Shown here in pieces: positions 1 to 33,178 of a DNA stretch of 64,000 nucleotides. The notes beneath the pieces were generated by a model, which was not told the DNA's origin, did no database searches, and saw nothing but the letters and a program-made list of their open reading frames with translations. Within the stretch, counting starts at the first letter, position 1; the number at the start of each line of letters is the position of its first letter. Where the stretch lies: NCBI GenBank assembly GCA_947652115.1, contig OX393568.1, positions 16,088,508 to 16,152,507 of the forward strand, in the 5' to 3' direction. A program made the translations under genes and the position numbers. Source of the DNA: Blastomussa wellsi (lineage: Eukaryota > Cnidaria > Anthozoa > Scleractinia > Plerogyridae).

Positions 1-685
1 GCTTACAATATCAGGTCGAAATTTGTGATTTCCACGTCGTATTGATATTTTAAATTTACTCCCTATCCAACCTCACACCCACATAATACAGGATTGCTTT
101 ATCAACCACGGCCTTGTACCATCGTTATTCTCATCGCTCAGCCTGCCTGTTCACCCCCAGATCACTCACGTTCTTTAGAGTCCCATATAACTATATTTTC
201 TTACATTTAAATTTTGTAGTCGTTTTTAGACCCTAATTTGAGGCCTTGTGCGTAGTGTACCCTATTGGAGGCATACCTCCCATGGCGCGATGATGACCGA
301 TAATGATTATGGTTATAGGCTATCAAATTAAGTTATAACTCCTCTGGAAAAAAACTTTTAAAGCTATACCTTCCAAATGCAAAGGAAAACAGTTGTAGCG
401 TTGGTAAGGAGTCAGCTACAGTATTTTATGGCAACTTATTTATGGTAAAAATTTTCCCGGTAAATTAGCCTGTGTCATATCCTGCCACTAAGATCAAGCA
501 AGTTATAAAGATTGAAGTCTTTCTTAGGAGCACAAATATAACATCAGGTTCAATTTCTATGGTTTTCTGTCTCTAATCATTTTCTTCGTTCCTCCCTACT
601 GGAGGAAGAGAGCGGTCTGGAAAATCAAGCTTTTTGAGTCAGACTCAACATATCTACGTGATCCCTTTAATCATCAAATGATAAT
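1..685. other. Gene-free sequence, nothing recognised
   Basis: AT-rich sequence with stops in all frames. No gene, RNA or repeat is supported here. Confidence 0.5.
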
Positions 686-972
686 AGAGCGTTTTTCACT
701 TCAGTGTCGAAAGGAATTCTGCGTTTACTTTGGGTTTGTATTACTTTGCGTGGTAATTGGTTTTAAAAACTCGCGCCACTTTTTCAACCAATCAGAAGTA
801 AAACCCAGAAGTAAACCCAAACCAATCGTGACACGCGCGCGCTCGTTTTCCCGCGCTTTGTGTCGGCTACGTGTGATTACTTTGAGTTTTGATTGGATCG
901 CTGAATTGTCTCCGTCCATTGTGATTGGCCAAAGTGTGTGTGGTTTTACGACACTCGATTGAAACTCGCTCT
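686..972 (+). mobile_element. MITE-like element, family 1, copy 1
   Basis: A 287-bp element with imperfect inverted ends (AGAGCGTTTTTCA at left, TGAAACTCGCTCT at right). It contains repeated TTTTGATTGG and CCAATC blocks. Related copies lie at about 1055-1279 and 38826-39074. It has no coding capacity. Confidence 0.65.
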
Positions 973-1054
973 ATCTTGTTACGCCAAGATGAAAGGTTCT
1001 GATTTTAGTGTTTAGTAAAACCTCGGGAAAACGTGTTGGTTTGCAATAACTAAC

Positions 1055-1279
1055 TTGAGGGTGGAGAGTTCTTCACGTTTTCTTTGGCTTTGCATTATCA
1101 GAATTAAAACCACAATAACCGTGACTCGCTCACACTGCACGTTTTCCCGCGCTTCGTGACGGCTACATGTATTTGTTTCGAGTTTTGATCGGTCCACTGG
1201 ATTGTCGGTGTCTTCTGTGATTGGCCCAAGTAGTTACATTCGTTTTGGGTTTTACGACTCTCAGTTTGAATGCGCTCTG
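1055..1279 (+). mobile_element. MITE-like element, family 1, copy 2
   Basis: Diverged copy of the 686-972 element. It shares CGTTTTCCCGCGCTT, GAGTTTTGATYGG, GTGATTGGCC and the end TTTGAATGCGCTCT. The two copies lie in tandem less than 100 bp apart. Confidence 0.55.
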
Positions 1280-1529
1280 TTGTATTATTTCGAGATGTGG
1301 AAAATTAATACCTTTCTGAGTTGAAAGTGATAGTTTACGAAGGCAGCAACCACCAACGATGTAACAAACTAAACAAGGCACAAGATTGGGCAGATTGCGA
1401 GTGATTAAGACAGTTTACAAATCGGAATGATTAACTTGAAAAATGGGTGCCATGTTTTTCAGATGCCAAACATTAAACTAGATTCCATTTTTCTTTTAGA
1501 AACTTAAGTCCCCTTAATTTCATTTGTGA

Positions 1530-1621
1530 TTATTATTATTATTCTATTAACATTTTTTACACGGCCCCATAAGCTATATTAGCTTAACTCACCGTGTTTA
1601 AATAAAAGATGTTGTTGTTGT
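1530..1621 (+). repeat. Possible 3' tail of a non-LTR retroelement
   Basis: An ATT microsatellite, then a short body ending AATAAAAGATGTTGTTGTTG. The AATAAA-plus-GTT end recurs at 50264-50287. I recognise no coding part upstream. Confidence 0.3.
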
Positions 1622-2318
1622 GAATCTGTTTAATTACATAGATATGCCAATAAATACCACATAACCTTTGTATGTTGTTTTGATTTTAACATTACTTTGG
1701 GGTAAGAGAACTGTGATCCTCAGTTTTCCCAGCAGGCTTGGCGGAAAAACGGTTTGCTTTCGCAAATACACCTTATTCCAAAATGGCTACATCTTAATAT
1801 TCTTTTGTTGTTATTCAAATTAGCCCTTCTTGCCTCGTTTTAAGCTCAAAAATGAAAAGAATATTTTATCTTGAACGAGGCAATAAGGGCCAATTTGTAT
1901 ACACTTATACACTTATACAATACTTTATTTCAAAATAATGTACAAATACGTAGTTATTGAGAAAAAGGAAACCCAGAGGTTAGCCCTATATTAAGGATCT
2001 CCTAAAGAAAAGATATAAAATCATTCGAGGTCACTATAAAAACTGGTTAATAAAAATATGTAAAAATCAGATAAGTAACAGATAAATATCATTAATAAAT
2101 ATAAATATAAAATGCCCATCAATAAATATTCATATGATTCTTCAATCTTAATTTAAACTTGCTAACATTATGTGCATAAATCAGCGGCCATTTTGGAATA
2201 AGATGTATGGGAGAACCATTTTCATTCCTTATGGGGTGTGTCCGATTTGAAATGACACTAAAATTCAAAACAATATTCGCTTCGTACACCATATTTCGTT
2301 GCACGCCAGTTGCGCTTA

Positions 2319-2636
2319 AAAGCTTGGTTTTCACTAGCAAGCGTTATAATCTGGTGTAAATGAAATTGATGGAGTCTTGACCACAGTTCAGATTCCGCTT
2401 AGGACTCCGTCGCTAAAGATCTCGTGAAAACTAGATTGTCTGAGTCGCAAGCAGAGAGGAAGTACTCGGAGTGCCTGAACTAGCAATGTGATTGGTTTAT
2501 TCTTCCGCTTCTGCTTTTGACTCCAACAATTTAGTTTTCACTTCGGTATCGGAAGAAAATGGAAACGTTCTGATTCTTCCGATGTCTCCGATTCCCTCGT
2601 GCTAATTACAATCGGCTAGTGAAAACCGTGCTTAAT
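2319..2636. mobile_element. MITE with ends AGCTTGGTTTTCACTAGC
   Basis: The left end AAAGCTTGGTTTTCACTAGC and right end GGCTAGTGAAAACCGTGCTT are inverted repeats about 315 bp apart. A similar left end (CTTGTTTTCACTAGCAC) occurs at 52188-52204 in MANBA intron 2. It is non-coding. Confidence 0.65.
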
Positions 2637-3800
2637 TTTAAGGACTGTTTCACGGTTTTGCGCATGTGCAAGTTATAGAGTTAGCTCATTAAATCCCATC
2701 AAAGAAACAATCGCTATCGTCCAAATGCCTTCTGCGGGAAAATTGTTTTTGAAAATTTAGTGTTTAGTGCTTAGTGTACTTGAAATTAACGACATATTTT
2801 GCATCACCGAAGACTTGTGCTAATTCCACGGTACTGAGAATTGAATTTCACGATCACTCTGGCTGCAGTGGAGCACTGGAAACGCACTCATGCAGAATGT
2901 AGACAAAAGAGAAACTTGGAATAAGCCGGTTGCCAGCAAATAACATGACGACGAAACTCGATGACGCTTCCAAAAGTACCCTATATTTTCATTATGTGCT
3001 TGAAATTTTCGGAGATGGCACATTACATGTTTGACTCTCGAACAAAGTGTTTGAAAAAATTCGATTAATGCGTTTTTAAAAACATGCTTCCATAACAAAG
3101 AGGTTTCTTTGCGAAAATTGATCGTATTTGACCATGGCAACCCTTGGAGTACTAAGTACGCTATGTGCGTAGTTAATGATCATGCTGCTGTACCACTTGT
3201 GACGTCATCAGTTTGTATGTCAGCGTACTTTTGTGATACGATTCTGATGCTGCTGGGACAGGTCTTTACACGCGACCGTCCATTAGGAGTATGGAAATCA
3301 TTCTGACAGAGCTAATAAGAATTTTGGTTCAAAATTGGTGCATAAAAAGGCCAATATACGTATAGTAGCTCTGGTCCTCCTTTTCAGGGTTTACTAATGA
3401 TCTAGACCGAAACTTTTCCAGCAGCTAGAAAGGTTATGGAGAGTAGAAGGTAGCGAGAAAAGAAAGGCGTAGAAACTTTTCGCATGTGTGCATGCCAGGG
3501 GCGGATCCAGGGGAGGGGTTGAGGGCGTTGCAACCCCCCCTTTGAGCAGCATTTTTATTTTTTTTAATTCTTTCTTTAAAAAAAAAATAAGAACAAAATT
3601 GTCTTTTACGAAGTTGTTTCACTTCCACCATTCACCTGCTTTTGCGGATTTAAAAAGATAATATACATTTCGCAACTTCTGTCAGTGTGGGGGATCAGTT
3701 ACTTGGGAGAAAGTCTTATTAGGATCGCGTGACGTCCTCAGGGTCATATATAATAGGAACACAGGTGAAATTCATTCAAGCGTAAACGAGCGGGATTGGG
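2637..3800. other. Gene-free sequence with a repeat fragment
   Basis: No gene is supported. A fragment GGGGCGGATCCAGGGG with homopolymer T and A runs (3499-3590) looks like a transposon end. A CRE palindrome TGACGTCA lies at 3200-3207 without an obvious target gene. Confidence 0.4.
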
Positions 3801-4000
3801 NNNNNNNNNNNNNNNNNNNNNNNNNNNNNNNNNNNNNNNNNNNNNNNNNNNNNNNNNNNNNNNNNNNNNNNNNNNNNNNNNNNNNNNNNNNNNNNNNNNN
3901 NNNNNNNNNNNNNNNNNNNNNNNNNNNNNNNNNNNNNNNNNNNNNNNNNNNNNNNNNNNNNNNNNNNNNNNNNNNNNNNNNNNNNNNNNNNNNNNNNNNN
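3801..4000. other. Assembly gap, 200 N
   Basis: Exactly 200 N bases, a conventional placeholder, directly abutting the pentanucleotide array. The true length of the array is therefore unknown. Confidence 0.98.
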
Positions 4001-4900
4001 GTACTGCACTGCACTACACTGCACTACACTGCACTGCACTACACCACTGCACTGCACTGCACTGCACTGCACAACACTTCACTACACTGTACTGCACTGC
4101 ACTACACTACACTGCAGCAATGCACTGCACTACACTACACTGCAGCACTGCACTACACTACACTGCAGTAATGCACTACACTGCAGAACTGCACTGCACT
4201 GCACTACACTGCACTACACTACACCACTGCACTGCACTGCACAACACTGCACTACACTACACCACTGCACTGCACTACACTACACTACACTGGAGCACAG
4301 CCCTACACGACACTACACTACACTACACTACACTACACTACACTACACTACACTACACTACACTGCAGCAATGCACTGCACTACACTGCAGCACTACACT
4401 GCACTGTCCTGTCCTACCTGCACTACACTACACTGCAGCAATGCACTGCACTACACTGCAGAACTGCACAACACTGCAATGCACTGCACTACACTGCAGC
4501 ACTGCACTACACTGCGCTGCACTACACACACTGCACTGCACTACACTGCAGTGCAGCACTGCACTGCAGCAATGCACTGCACTACACTGCACTGCACTAC
4601 ACACTGCACTGCACTACACTACACTGCAGCACTGCACTGCACTGCACTACACTACACTACTCTGCTCTACTCTGCACTGCACTGCACTACACTGCAGTGC
4701 AGTACACTGCAGTGCACTACACGTCACTGCGCTACACTACTCTGCACTGCACTACACTGCACTGACAGCTCTTCAGTGCACTGCACAGCACTACACTGCA
4801 GCAGTGCACTACACTACACTGCACTACACTTCAGTACTGCACTACAATGTACTGCACTGCACTACACTGCAGCACTACACTGCATTGCACTGCATTACAT
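4001..4900 (+). repeat. Pentanucleotide satellite, CACTG/CACTA units
   Basis: About 900 bp made almost wholly of ACTGC/ACTAC 5-mers with interruptions such as CTGCAGCAATGCA. The unit has no stop codon in most phases, so long open frames here (Thr-Ala-Leu-His-type repeats) are artefacts. Confidence 0.95.
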
Positions 4901-5063
4901 TACTATCGGGAACCTAAATCGAGTGAAAACGAGGTGAAAAAACCCCGGTTAACCCGGGTATCCCCCAATGGGGGATGTGGGGGTTTCGGACTGGTGCATA
5001 GCCGTTGTTTATACTTTCCGCTGGTGATCGCAAACCATACCCGACAATAAACAAAAGAAACAC

Positions 5064-5115
5064 AGTGGAACCCCGTTAAATATCCGTATTATCGGGGTGT
5101 CCGTATAATAAGCGG
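5064..5115 (+). mobile_element. Transposon end resembling Tigger/pogo
   Basis: CAGTGGAACCCCGTTAA followed by TATCCGTATTATCGGGG resembles terminal repeats of pogo/Tigger-like elements. No matching second end was found nearby, so this is probably a fragment. The sequence to about 5700 has no recognisable transposase. Confidence 0.35.
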
Positions 5116-5780
5116 GAACTCAGATTAAAAGTCACGGGCGCATGTTTTATCGATGAAAAGGCCAAGGCAGACATTTTTTCTGGCAACAAAACGTTTTATT
5201 TGTACTTTAGCTGTAAATGCAATGGAGGACAAAGAGACTTCAAGCAATGTCTGCAGCATAGAACACAAAAGTGAAACTTTGTGTAGGCAAAAAAACTCAT
5301 TTAGAGGACTGCAGGTAAATCTGTCATTACATTTGTCCAGACAAACTTGAATATTTTAAAGCGCGCAAATGCGCGGAAACAAGTTGTCCGACGCCTGCTC
5401 TAAAATGTCAGTACCAGAAATCGTATCAATGACCAGAGACAGTGCAGTGTCCGTAAAACGCTCGTGTCACTCGTGAGCCTGCACAAAATTTGACAATGTC
5501 ATGAAGAAATTCATGGTCGATTACAGGAGAAAGCTCACGTCTATTTTTTAACGGACAAGGATGTAATATGATTGACATGCAATTGACAACGCTGCTCTCT
5601 GAATGGATAACCCGACAGGAGAACAATTCCTCCTGTAAATTTGGCGCGCTGAAATCAACAAAAGTCGTTCGCACCGCTACTGGCAAACCGGAAACGAGAA
5701 GTGAACGACTTGGAGAAAGTCTCATTCTCGTCCCGAGAGGCCACGATCCTTTTGTTCAGCACCAAGAAATCAAGATATCT

Positions 5781-5869
5781 GGCCGCCCAATCTCGTTCCC
5801 AGAGTCAACCTGGCAACCAACCGTTGACCCAGGAGCCCGTTGACTCTGGGAACGAAATTGCTGGCCGCC
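5781..5869. repeat. Foldback hairpin
   Basis: Arms TCTCGTTCCCAGAGTCAAC and GTTGACTCTGGGAACGA are inverted around 29 bp and flanked on both sides by the direct repeat GGCCGCC. It looks like a small MITE. Confidence 0.6.
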
Positions 5870-6747
5870 AAAATTATGAGCATGCGCAGAGTACTCGTTC
5901 TGTAGTTTTCAGCCAATCAGATTTGACAAGGAGACGTGAATCGCATACTTCCGGTTTTGGAGGCGGCCAGAGTTGCGATTGTTGCAAAGTCGAAAATGAC
6001 GGCTGCAAAGGAGATACGAGTGGTTTGTTCACAGGAATACAAAATAATATAATAACAACAAAGCAGTCTTTAAAATCATCCTTTTAATAATAGTCTCTTG
6101 TCAAATCATTCTCAAGATCCCTAATATACAGATAAGATCCTTTTGAATTATCACAGCGGCAGGTAATAACATTAATATCATTTAATTAACTTAATGAGAC
6201 ATTTTCGTAGCACAACCTTGGTAACATAAAACATATTTTTCCTTTAACCTTCCACCTATCTTGGCGTTTGACAGTTCAGTCACCATTCCCTCTCTTCTCA
6301 CTATAGTGAGCGAACTCTTTTGAAAGCAGCCTAATCTCATTATCTCTCGTGTAGAACCTCGCATGTCTCACTCATGTTTGAAAGCTGAAACTCACCCAGT
6401 TTTATCAAAAACCTCGGCAGAAGTTGATGTACTTTAAATATTGTTAATTTAGCCTTCTCCATAAAGTGTAAGTAATAATAGATCATAAACATTTTTTTAC
6501 GATAATCAAGCCACTCTGTTGACTTAATGCATTAATAATTACAAGCCCAACTAACATACAAAACAATGCTTCCAGTTATTCTACTATTCCCCTCATGACG
6601 CCGTTCTCTTAAATTAAATTAGTTGGATTAATGTTTCTTTTTACAACTCTGAAATAGTTTTGGGTCTGGCTTAGCGATTCCTTCTGTTGTCATAGCAACG
6701 GGGATATGAAGTACTGTGGCCATATTGGGTTTGTATGATGACAACAT
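5870..6747. other. Gene-free sequence downstream of Galpha-i
   Basis: AT-rich; nothing recognised. Confidence 0.45.
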
Positions 6748-7340
6748 TTATTGGTTTGTTTTGACAGCATCAGGTCATCTACTAGATAGAGCAGAGAGTA
6801 TTTCACTGGACAGTCTTATAAAAACACCTGCCTAGGTCTGTACACAAAACTACTCTTCAAGACATCTTTTGTACAAACATGTGAACCCTCAGACCTGCAA
6901 GGAAATAAAGAAGTCAATAAAAGCTGAAATCAACACATTTTGGCCTGGAAAAAGTATTTTCAAAATGCCACGACCAGTAGGTATTTCATGACCTGTGCAA
7001 ACCCTGGATATGCTGCTGATGCCATAAAGCAACATTGCTGGTGAAAACTGGACTCAGCAATTCTTAGATTCAGAATACCAACCAAGAAAGAAGACAATGG
7101 AATCCAGATTTCTTGATCCCCAAGGGAGAGGAAAATTGGATGAGAAAATTAATAAGGATTTTGAGAAATAAGGGATAAAATTGCACTGCTTGACTGAATG
7201 AAGCAAATCCAAGGATAATAACCTGGCTAATTGAGTTATCTGAAGGGATTGAAGAAGAAATAATAACTTCATTGCAGTTTTTTTACAACTGTTTTTCAGA
7301 AGGTTTATGAAAATACTTACTGTTGACAGTGTTGTGAAGT
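6748..7340 (-). other. Probable 3' UTR of the Galpha-i gene
   Basis: Downstream of the Galpha-i stop on the minus strand. The first AATAAA I found on this strand lies at 6753-6748, about 590 nt after the stop, and could be the poly(A) signal. No other gene is seen in this stretch. The UTR end is inferred, not proven. Confidence 0.4.
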
Positions 7341-27796
<20,456 letters not shown>

Positions 27797-30000
27797 TGCA
27801 ACCACTTGGAAGGGGGTGTCAACTCTAAGAAGGGCTGTTTCGGGAGAACAATTTTTTTCCGGGAATCGGGAGACTTGGGAAATTTCCGGGAAACACGAAG
27901 AGATGAATATAAAATAACGGGAATTTTGAGATTTTTTTGGGAATGTCTCCCAAAAATTCGGGACGATATTCCAGATTTTCGGGAGGACTTTTATTTTCAC
28001 ATGGCACTGCTCAAACAGCGTTTGTTAGAGCTGTCACCCCCCGTACCTGGCCAGATGGACAACTTTTAGTCACCAAATATAATTTTCTGTCTTTTCTATC
28101 CAAAGGACTAATTGGCGTCCTCAAGTACTTTGGATGTTTAGTAGGTCGTTTACATGTAACAGCAGTCGTGGGTGATTGAGAGAACGACACAGTGTTCTAG
28201 AAGATCTAGAAGATAACACACACCTGTTTCAAAACCGTTTGCTTGTCCATGACGTCACAAGTACGTCAAATTAATACGTCAGAGCTGTTACTTTAATAAA
28301 AGCGAGGTCATTTAAAAAAGACCAGATTATAATTAAAGCGGAAAAATCGAGAAACTTTCATCATATACCTGTCAGAAACTTTTACCTCTTAAAAACTGAG
28401 TAAAAGTTTGCCTCTGAACGAGACCTTTTGGAGTTTATATAAACATTTGAGCCTTTTGTTTTATAAATGATCAGGTTATTGGCAGGAAATGATGCAGACG
28501 GCTAAAGCGCGGTATTATCTTCTGTGTACGTAAACTTTCAACACTGCAGCCATCCCTCCCAAGATGATTACATTACCTACAGACCGTACGTGAGGTGAAC
28601 TGGAGCATGTCGACAAATTAGAAGAAGGGTTGTCAAAGAAACTGCTATACTTTGGCAGTCCGGGTAGAAAAATGGAGAGGTCTTAGTTCCAAATTTGTGT
28701 TTGAAGATCTCTGTCGCCGATGATAAACTTTTAACGTTTAGCTTAATTTTTTTAAGCTTGTCAATTACAGACCTTATCGATCTTCCTTATACAAAGCCAT
28801 CGTTTTTCCTCAGTTTGTTGGTACACACACCTTTGCTGTTTCTCTACCTTGCTAAACTATTATTTCAAGGTTGAATGAATGAATGAATGAGTGTCACAAT
28901 GTTTAGCTTCGTAAAAACTTATTGAGGACACTATTAAAGTATGAGACTGCTTTCATTTCCTTGGAACTGAAAGCAGTTATATAGGTTACCAAAGATGACG
29001 CTAATGTCAACACTCCAAAAGAAAAAAAGAAGGAAGAAAACTTCTGGGGCAGGGTATGGAACCACTCAACACCTTGTCCACTTGGATTACTGGTAATGCC
29101 GGATTTGTAATCATGATTGATTTCACGACTGTTCCAGAGTGCCAACAAGCGATTTTTTCCTCTTCCAACACGTTTTAGTTGCCAGTTTCATCAGAACACC
29201 ACAGTCGAGGGAGATCGGACATTTTTATTTTTCGTTTATGGTTGAATTTCACGTCTTTTTCTATCAATTGGTGTAATCTTTAATTTTGACTCCTGTGGCA
29301 CGTAAACGGGCAAGTCATTACAATATCCAAAACTTTCTTTACATCTTTAGAGTGAAGGGAACCTGATAATAACAGCTCAGCTAATAAGGTCTCTAAAATG
29401 TTGGCTATAACTATCTCATATGAAACAAGCGCGAGTGTAATGATGCGTACATCTGCCATGCATATTTGTGGGCGATGACAAGAGGGCATTATGGGGGTTT
29501 AGTGGTATGGGCCCGATATTCTTACTATCAGGAGTCCTGTTAAGTGTTATATAGTCTAAAATGTTAATATCAACTGTTAAGTGTTACAATGCATCCTAAA
29601 TACTAGATAAAGCAACAAAAATTGAAAAGTAGAACTTCAGAAGAGAAGTTGTTAAAAATTTTTCATTAAACATGACGAAAATTGCTATTGCTTGAAGGCA
29701 ATTTAAATTAACAGACTCTGGATGATCTATGCTTCAGATCACTGCCTTAAAGCCCAGGGTAATTGCTAAAAATATGTTCATGGTAAAGGTGCCCCGAAAG
29801 TGTGGAATGTCTTCCCGAATTTTATGTAGACATTCTTGAAAAAACTTGAAACGTCCCGAAATTTCAGTTACACTTCATGTTCCCCCGAAAATTTCCCGAG
29901 TCGTCCGATTCCAGGAAAAATCTTCGAATTCAGAGTCCCAGGGGAATTTCGTTTCTCTGCTGATCGAAAGAGGCTTAAAGTTGACACCCCTCCCCCTCCC
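27797..30000. repeat. Inverted pair of diverged repeats, 2 kb apart
   Basis: 27797-28000 (GGGGGTGTCAACTCTAAG, TTCCGGGAATCGGGAGACTT, AATTTCCGGGAAACA) is mirrored at 29790-30000 (CGAAAATTTCCCGAGTCGTC, CTTAAAGTTGACACCCC). They may be the two ends of a large foldback element or two opposed copies. The sequence between shows no gene; a CRE palindrome TGACGTCA lies at 28250-28257. Confidence 0.5.
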
Positions 30001-30224
30001 CAACCCCGTCTTAACTTGAAATCAATGTCAGCCATCCCTGACTTTCAACGTGAGTGGAACTGACACTAGCTAGCCTCTCCAGGTTTTTACAGTGATGAAA
30101 CACTGCTGCTAACTCGAGCTTCTGCCTTCAAACTATTGAACGCTACCGAGGTAATATTCCGTCTATTGCCTGATATCCTCAAGATTTGCAATTAAGTGCC
30201 ACATATTGGCCCTGTCAATATACA

Positions 30225-30625
30225 CTCTTTCTTAAGAATATATTTTATAAGAATATTGAGGCTGAAATTTGCGAAATTGTAAGAATATTTTAAGAATAAA
30301 ACCGAGGCTGAGATTGTGAAAAGAATATAATTTCGTGTGTTGAAATTATTCCTTTCTCAAGACGGCAAAAGTAGCCAACAAAACGAAAAAATCTTCCCAA
30401 ACTATATTAACCAAATGATGTACATGTAATGTATATGTGCAGTACAATACGTACAATGCAAAAGACATGAACAGATCGAGACACCGAGCACTTGTAATTG
30501 ATACCCCAATACATTCTAAAACGAAAATGTCAAAAGCTATAATTAAGAATATTACAAGAATATTTTTAGCCTAAAATCGACAAAAAATAAGAATATTTAA
30601 CCTGGGCCGAAAGAAAGCAATATTC
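30225..30625. repeat. AAGAATATT-rich region
   Basis: TAAGAATATT-type motifs recur many times (30232-30330 and 30543-30600) on either side of a plain 210-bp centre, as in a decayed element. No coding content. Confidence 0.45.
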
Positions 30626-32796
30626 TAATTTGATATAAATTTAATACGATCAACTTCACCTTGAGTATTCTCCAGAGATATTTCCTTTATTTAGAAGTGA
30701 AATGCCAGGAATCTTAAGTGTAAAGCAGAGTATTTTTGATGCTTCTTTAACGGATCTTATATGTCGGTAATACTATTCAGTGTTCCAAGTTTGAAATGCT
30801 GTTTTCTCTACAAGCTGATCTTGAGGAATATTTATGACTTTACTGTAAACAGTATTACCGGTGAATGAAGTCTTTCAGTCAGTTTTTTAGTTTTCTAAAG
30901 TAAGAATTCACCCAAATTCAAAGGCTTCTTGCAATTGATGACGATGACTTTATCCGCTTGGCTTGTATTCAAGTCTGTTTCAAGTGGTGGGTTTGAATTC
31001 ATAATCATATGGAATGTGTTCAAAAGCATGCTGTAGTAGTCATGGTAACCATTGACCATTTATTCGCCTGTGACTGATATCTATTGCACATCAATTCTGA
31101 TTGGCCAGCCGAAATCAAAATCGGGAACGTTGGGTTGCAACATGTGCCAATTTTCTCATTTTGGCCCGTATTTTCCAAAAGCAACCAATGATTAAAATTA
31201 TTACACTTACTACTATGACCAATTCATTCGTTGCCAGTTATTATCTAGAAAAGAGAGAGAACATTCAGAAATACCAAACAGAACAGTGTATGACCAAGCA
31301 CTGAAGAGTTAATTGGAAAAATTTGAAATTCCTTTGGGGATAAAAAATCCTGTCACATATTTGGGATGGGCTCTAAGCTTTGAACTATGTGCGTTTCCGT
31401 TTTTGGCTGCCAAACCAGTTTAACCGGTGAATAATAACCACTGCCCAGACATACTTTACAGCGCGTTTACACGGAATCTGTTGTCTTTGCGAAATCCATG
31501 GATGTGCAGTATTCTTGGCTAAGACTGTTTTCTGATTTTGGTCTTCAAGAGTTTTGAAAATAGAATAGTATTGAATATTGGCGGATTAGTCAAGATGACA
31601 AAAATAACCTAAGGAATGTCCATGGAAATGACTCTGGTCTCAAATGAATTTTTAATATTCCTAAGCGGGTTAATCCAAAGCCTCAGATCAGATTTATCGC
31701 GGCTAAAAATTTTCTTTTGTGAAAATATCACGCATGCACACGCATCTTTTTTTATACTTGATTAGTTTAAAAATTAAAAACTGACCCATCCTCGCCGGCC
31801 GCGGATGCTGAAACGATCGTTACACTGAAGCACACAATTCAAGAATCGAGTTCAAAAGTATTGAAAATGCGATCTGCATAAGTTCATTATAGGGTGACGA
31901 TATAATTAAGTTTGTAACTGGCTTAGTTGAAATGGCTGAAATAAAATAAGATCAAGCACGGAATTATTAAAATAAGTACAGACTCAACTCAACCAGATAA
32001 GCCAACATTTCTAATATAAGGCATTCCCCTGTATGTAACATTATCTTGCTGGCACTTTTAATCCATTAGATAATTTTAGGATGTGGGGAGGAACAAACTA
32101 AGTTGAGAGACAGAAGGAAAAATGTCAAACCGCCCCAGTCGACCTATCTTAGTGTACTTGATTGACAAGAAATTGATATTCTTTTTCACAACGAAAGAGA
32201 AATAATTATCGTTAACAAAGGTCTACCTTTTCATTCAATTAGGGGTAAGCTGACACGGAAATTATTGACAATTCAGCTGCCTTTTGCAATTAACAGTGAA
32301 AAGGGCAGGCCAAACTAATTATTTTGGCAAATTGCCTTCACGAAAAGTGCTTGTAATATCAGTGAATATGAATTAACGTGGCAAGTAAACTGCCATAATC
32401 AGCTGCTGTAATTCACCGCAGACAAGACGCATGACTCTTACTAGCTATCGCATTGCACCGAGTCAGTTCTATATCCAACTGAAAATCATGAACTGGTATG
32501 GTCCACCCAGCAGAAATTTTGACGGCGTACAGTCGAGGAACAAGTGATTTATGACGAGCAAACGAACTTTTCATATGTGCGGCGTTTACTGGACTGCATG
32601 ATTACGATTATTTTTGCCATTAATTTGTTTGTGAAATTAACAGAAACGCCCAGGAATGGACATTGGAAACCGCACATGAATACTATTCTAATTGCATTAT
32701 GCTTTCACCAGAAAATCCATTTTGCTCTTTCATTTTAACTGATAGGATTACAAATAGACTGTCTCTTTCACGCATGCGTTTACAGTTGCCATTCGA
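30626..32796. other. Intergenic, nothing recognised
   Basis: AT-rich sequence between the upstream region of Galpha-i and the 3' end of TERT, with no supported gene or repeat. Confidence 0.4.
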
Positions 32797-32881
32797 GTAG
32801 CCTGCGAACAGGCTCTTGTATCGGAGGGGCGCATTTTCCGGCTCGAGGCGCGAGTGTTCGGAAAGCCCGTCCACAGGCTAC
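32797..32881. mobile_element. Small MITE with GTAGCCTG ends
   Basis: 85 bp from GTAGCCTGCGAACAGGC to GTCCACAGGCTAC, with inverted ends. A related GTAGCCTGGG element lies at 41571-41675. It is just downstream of TERT, possibly in its 3' UTR. Confidence 0.5.
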
Positions 32882-33178
32882 AATTCGAGGTTCGATGTAC
32901 ATCTACCGGGTATGTTATCAATAACAACAAAATGTCCCGTAAGCCTGGAAAGGAGTGGTTCCGTTATACAGTCTCTTTCTCTGTACAATTTTTCTGACCT
33001 TCGTTCACTGACCCAGATTGTCAGTTTGCACGTGTAGTGTGGTGCTAAGAACCCTGGCGCCGTCTTTTCAGATCTGCACTTTACGAACACGTTTTTAGTC
33101 AATAAAGTATCTGATGAACTCGCCGATCACTCCATGAGATAAATGTGACCCAACTGGGCACAAGGCTTGCATCTGCTC

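Noticed and set aside
3796..4937. Long open frames of Thr-Ala-Leu-His repeats
   Set aside because: They are translations of a stop-poor pentanucleotide satellite and part of the gap; no start context, splice evidence or protein family.
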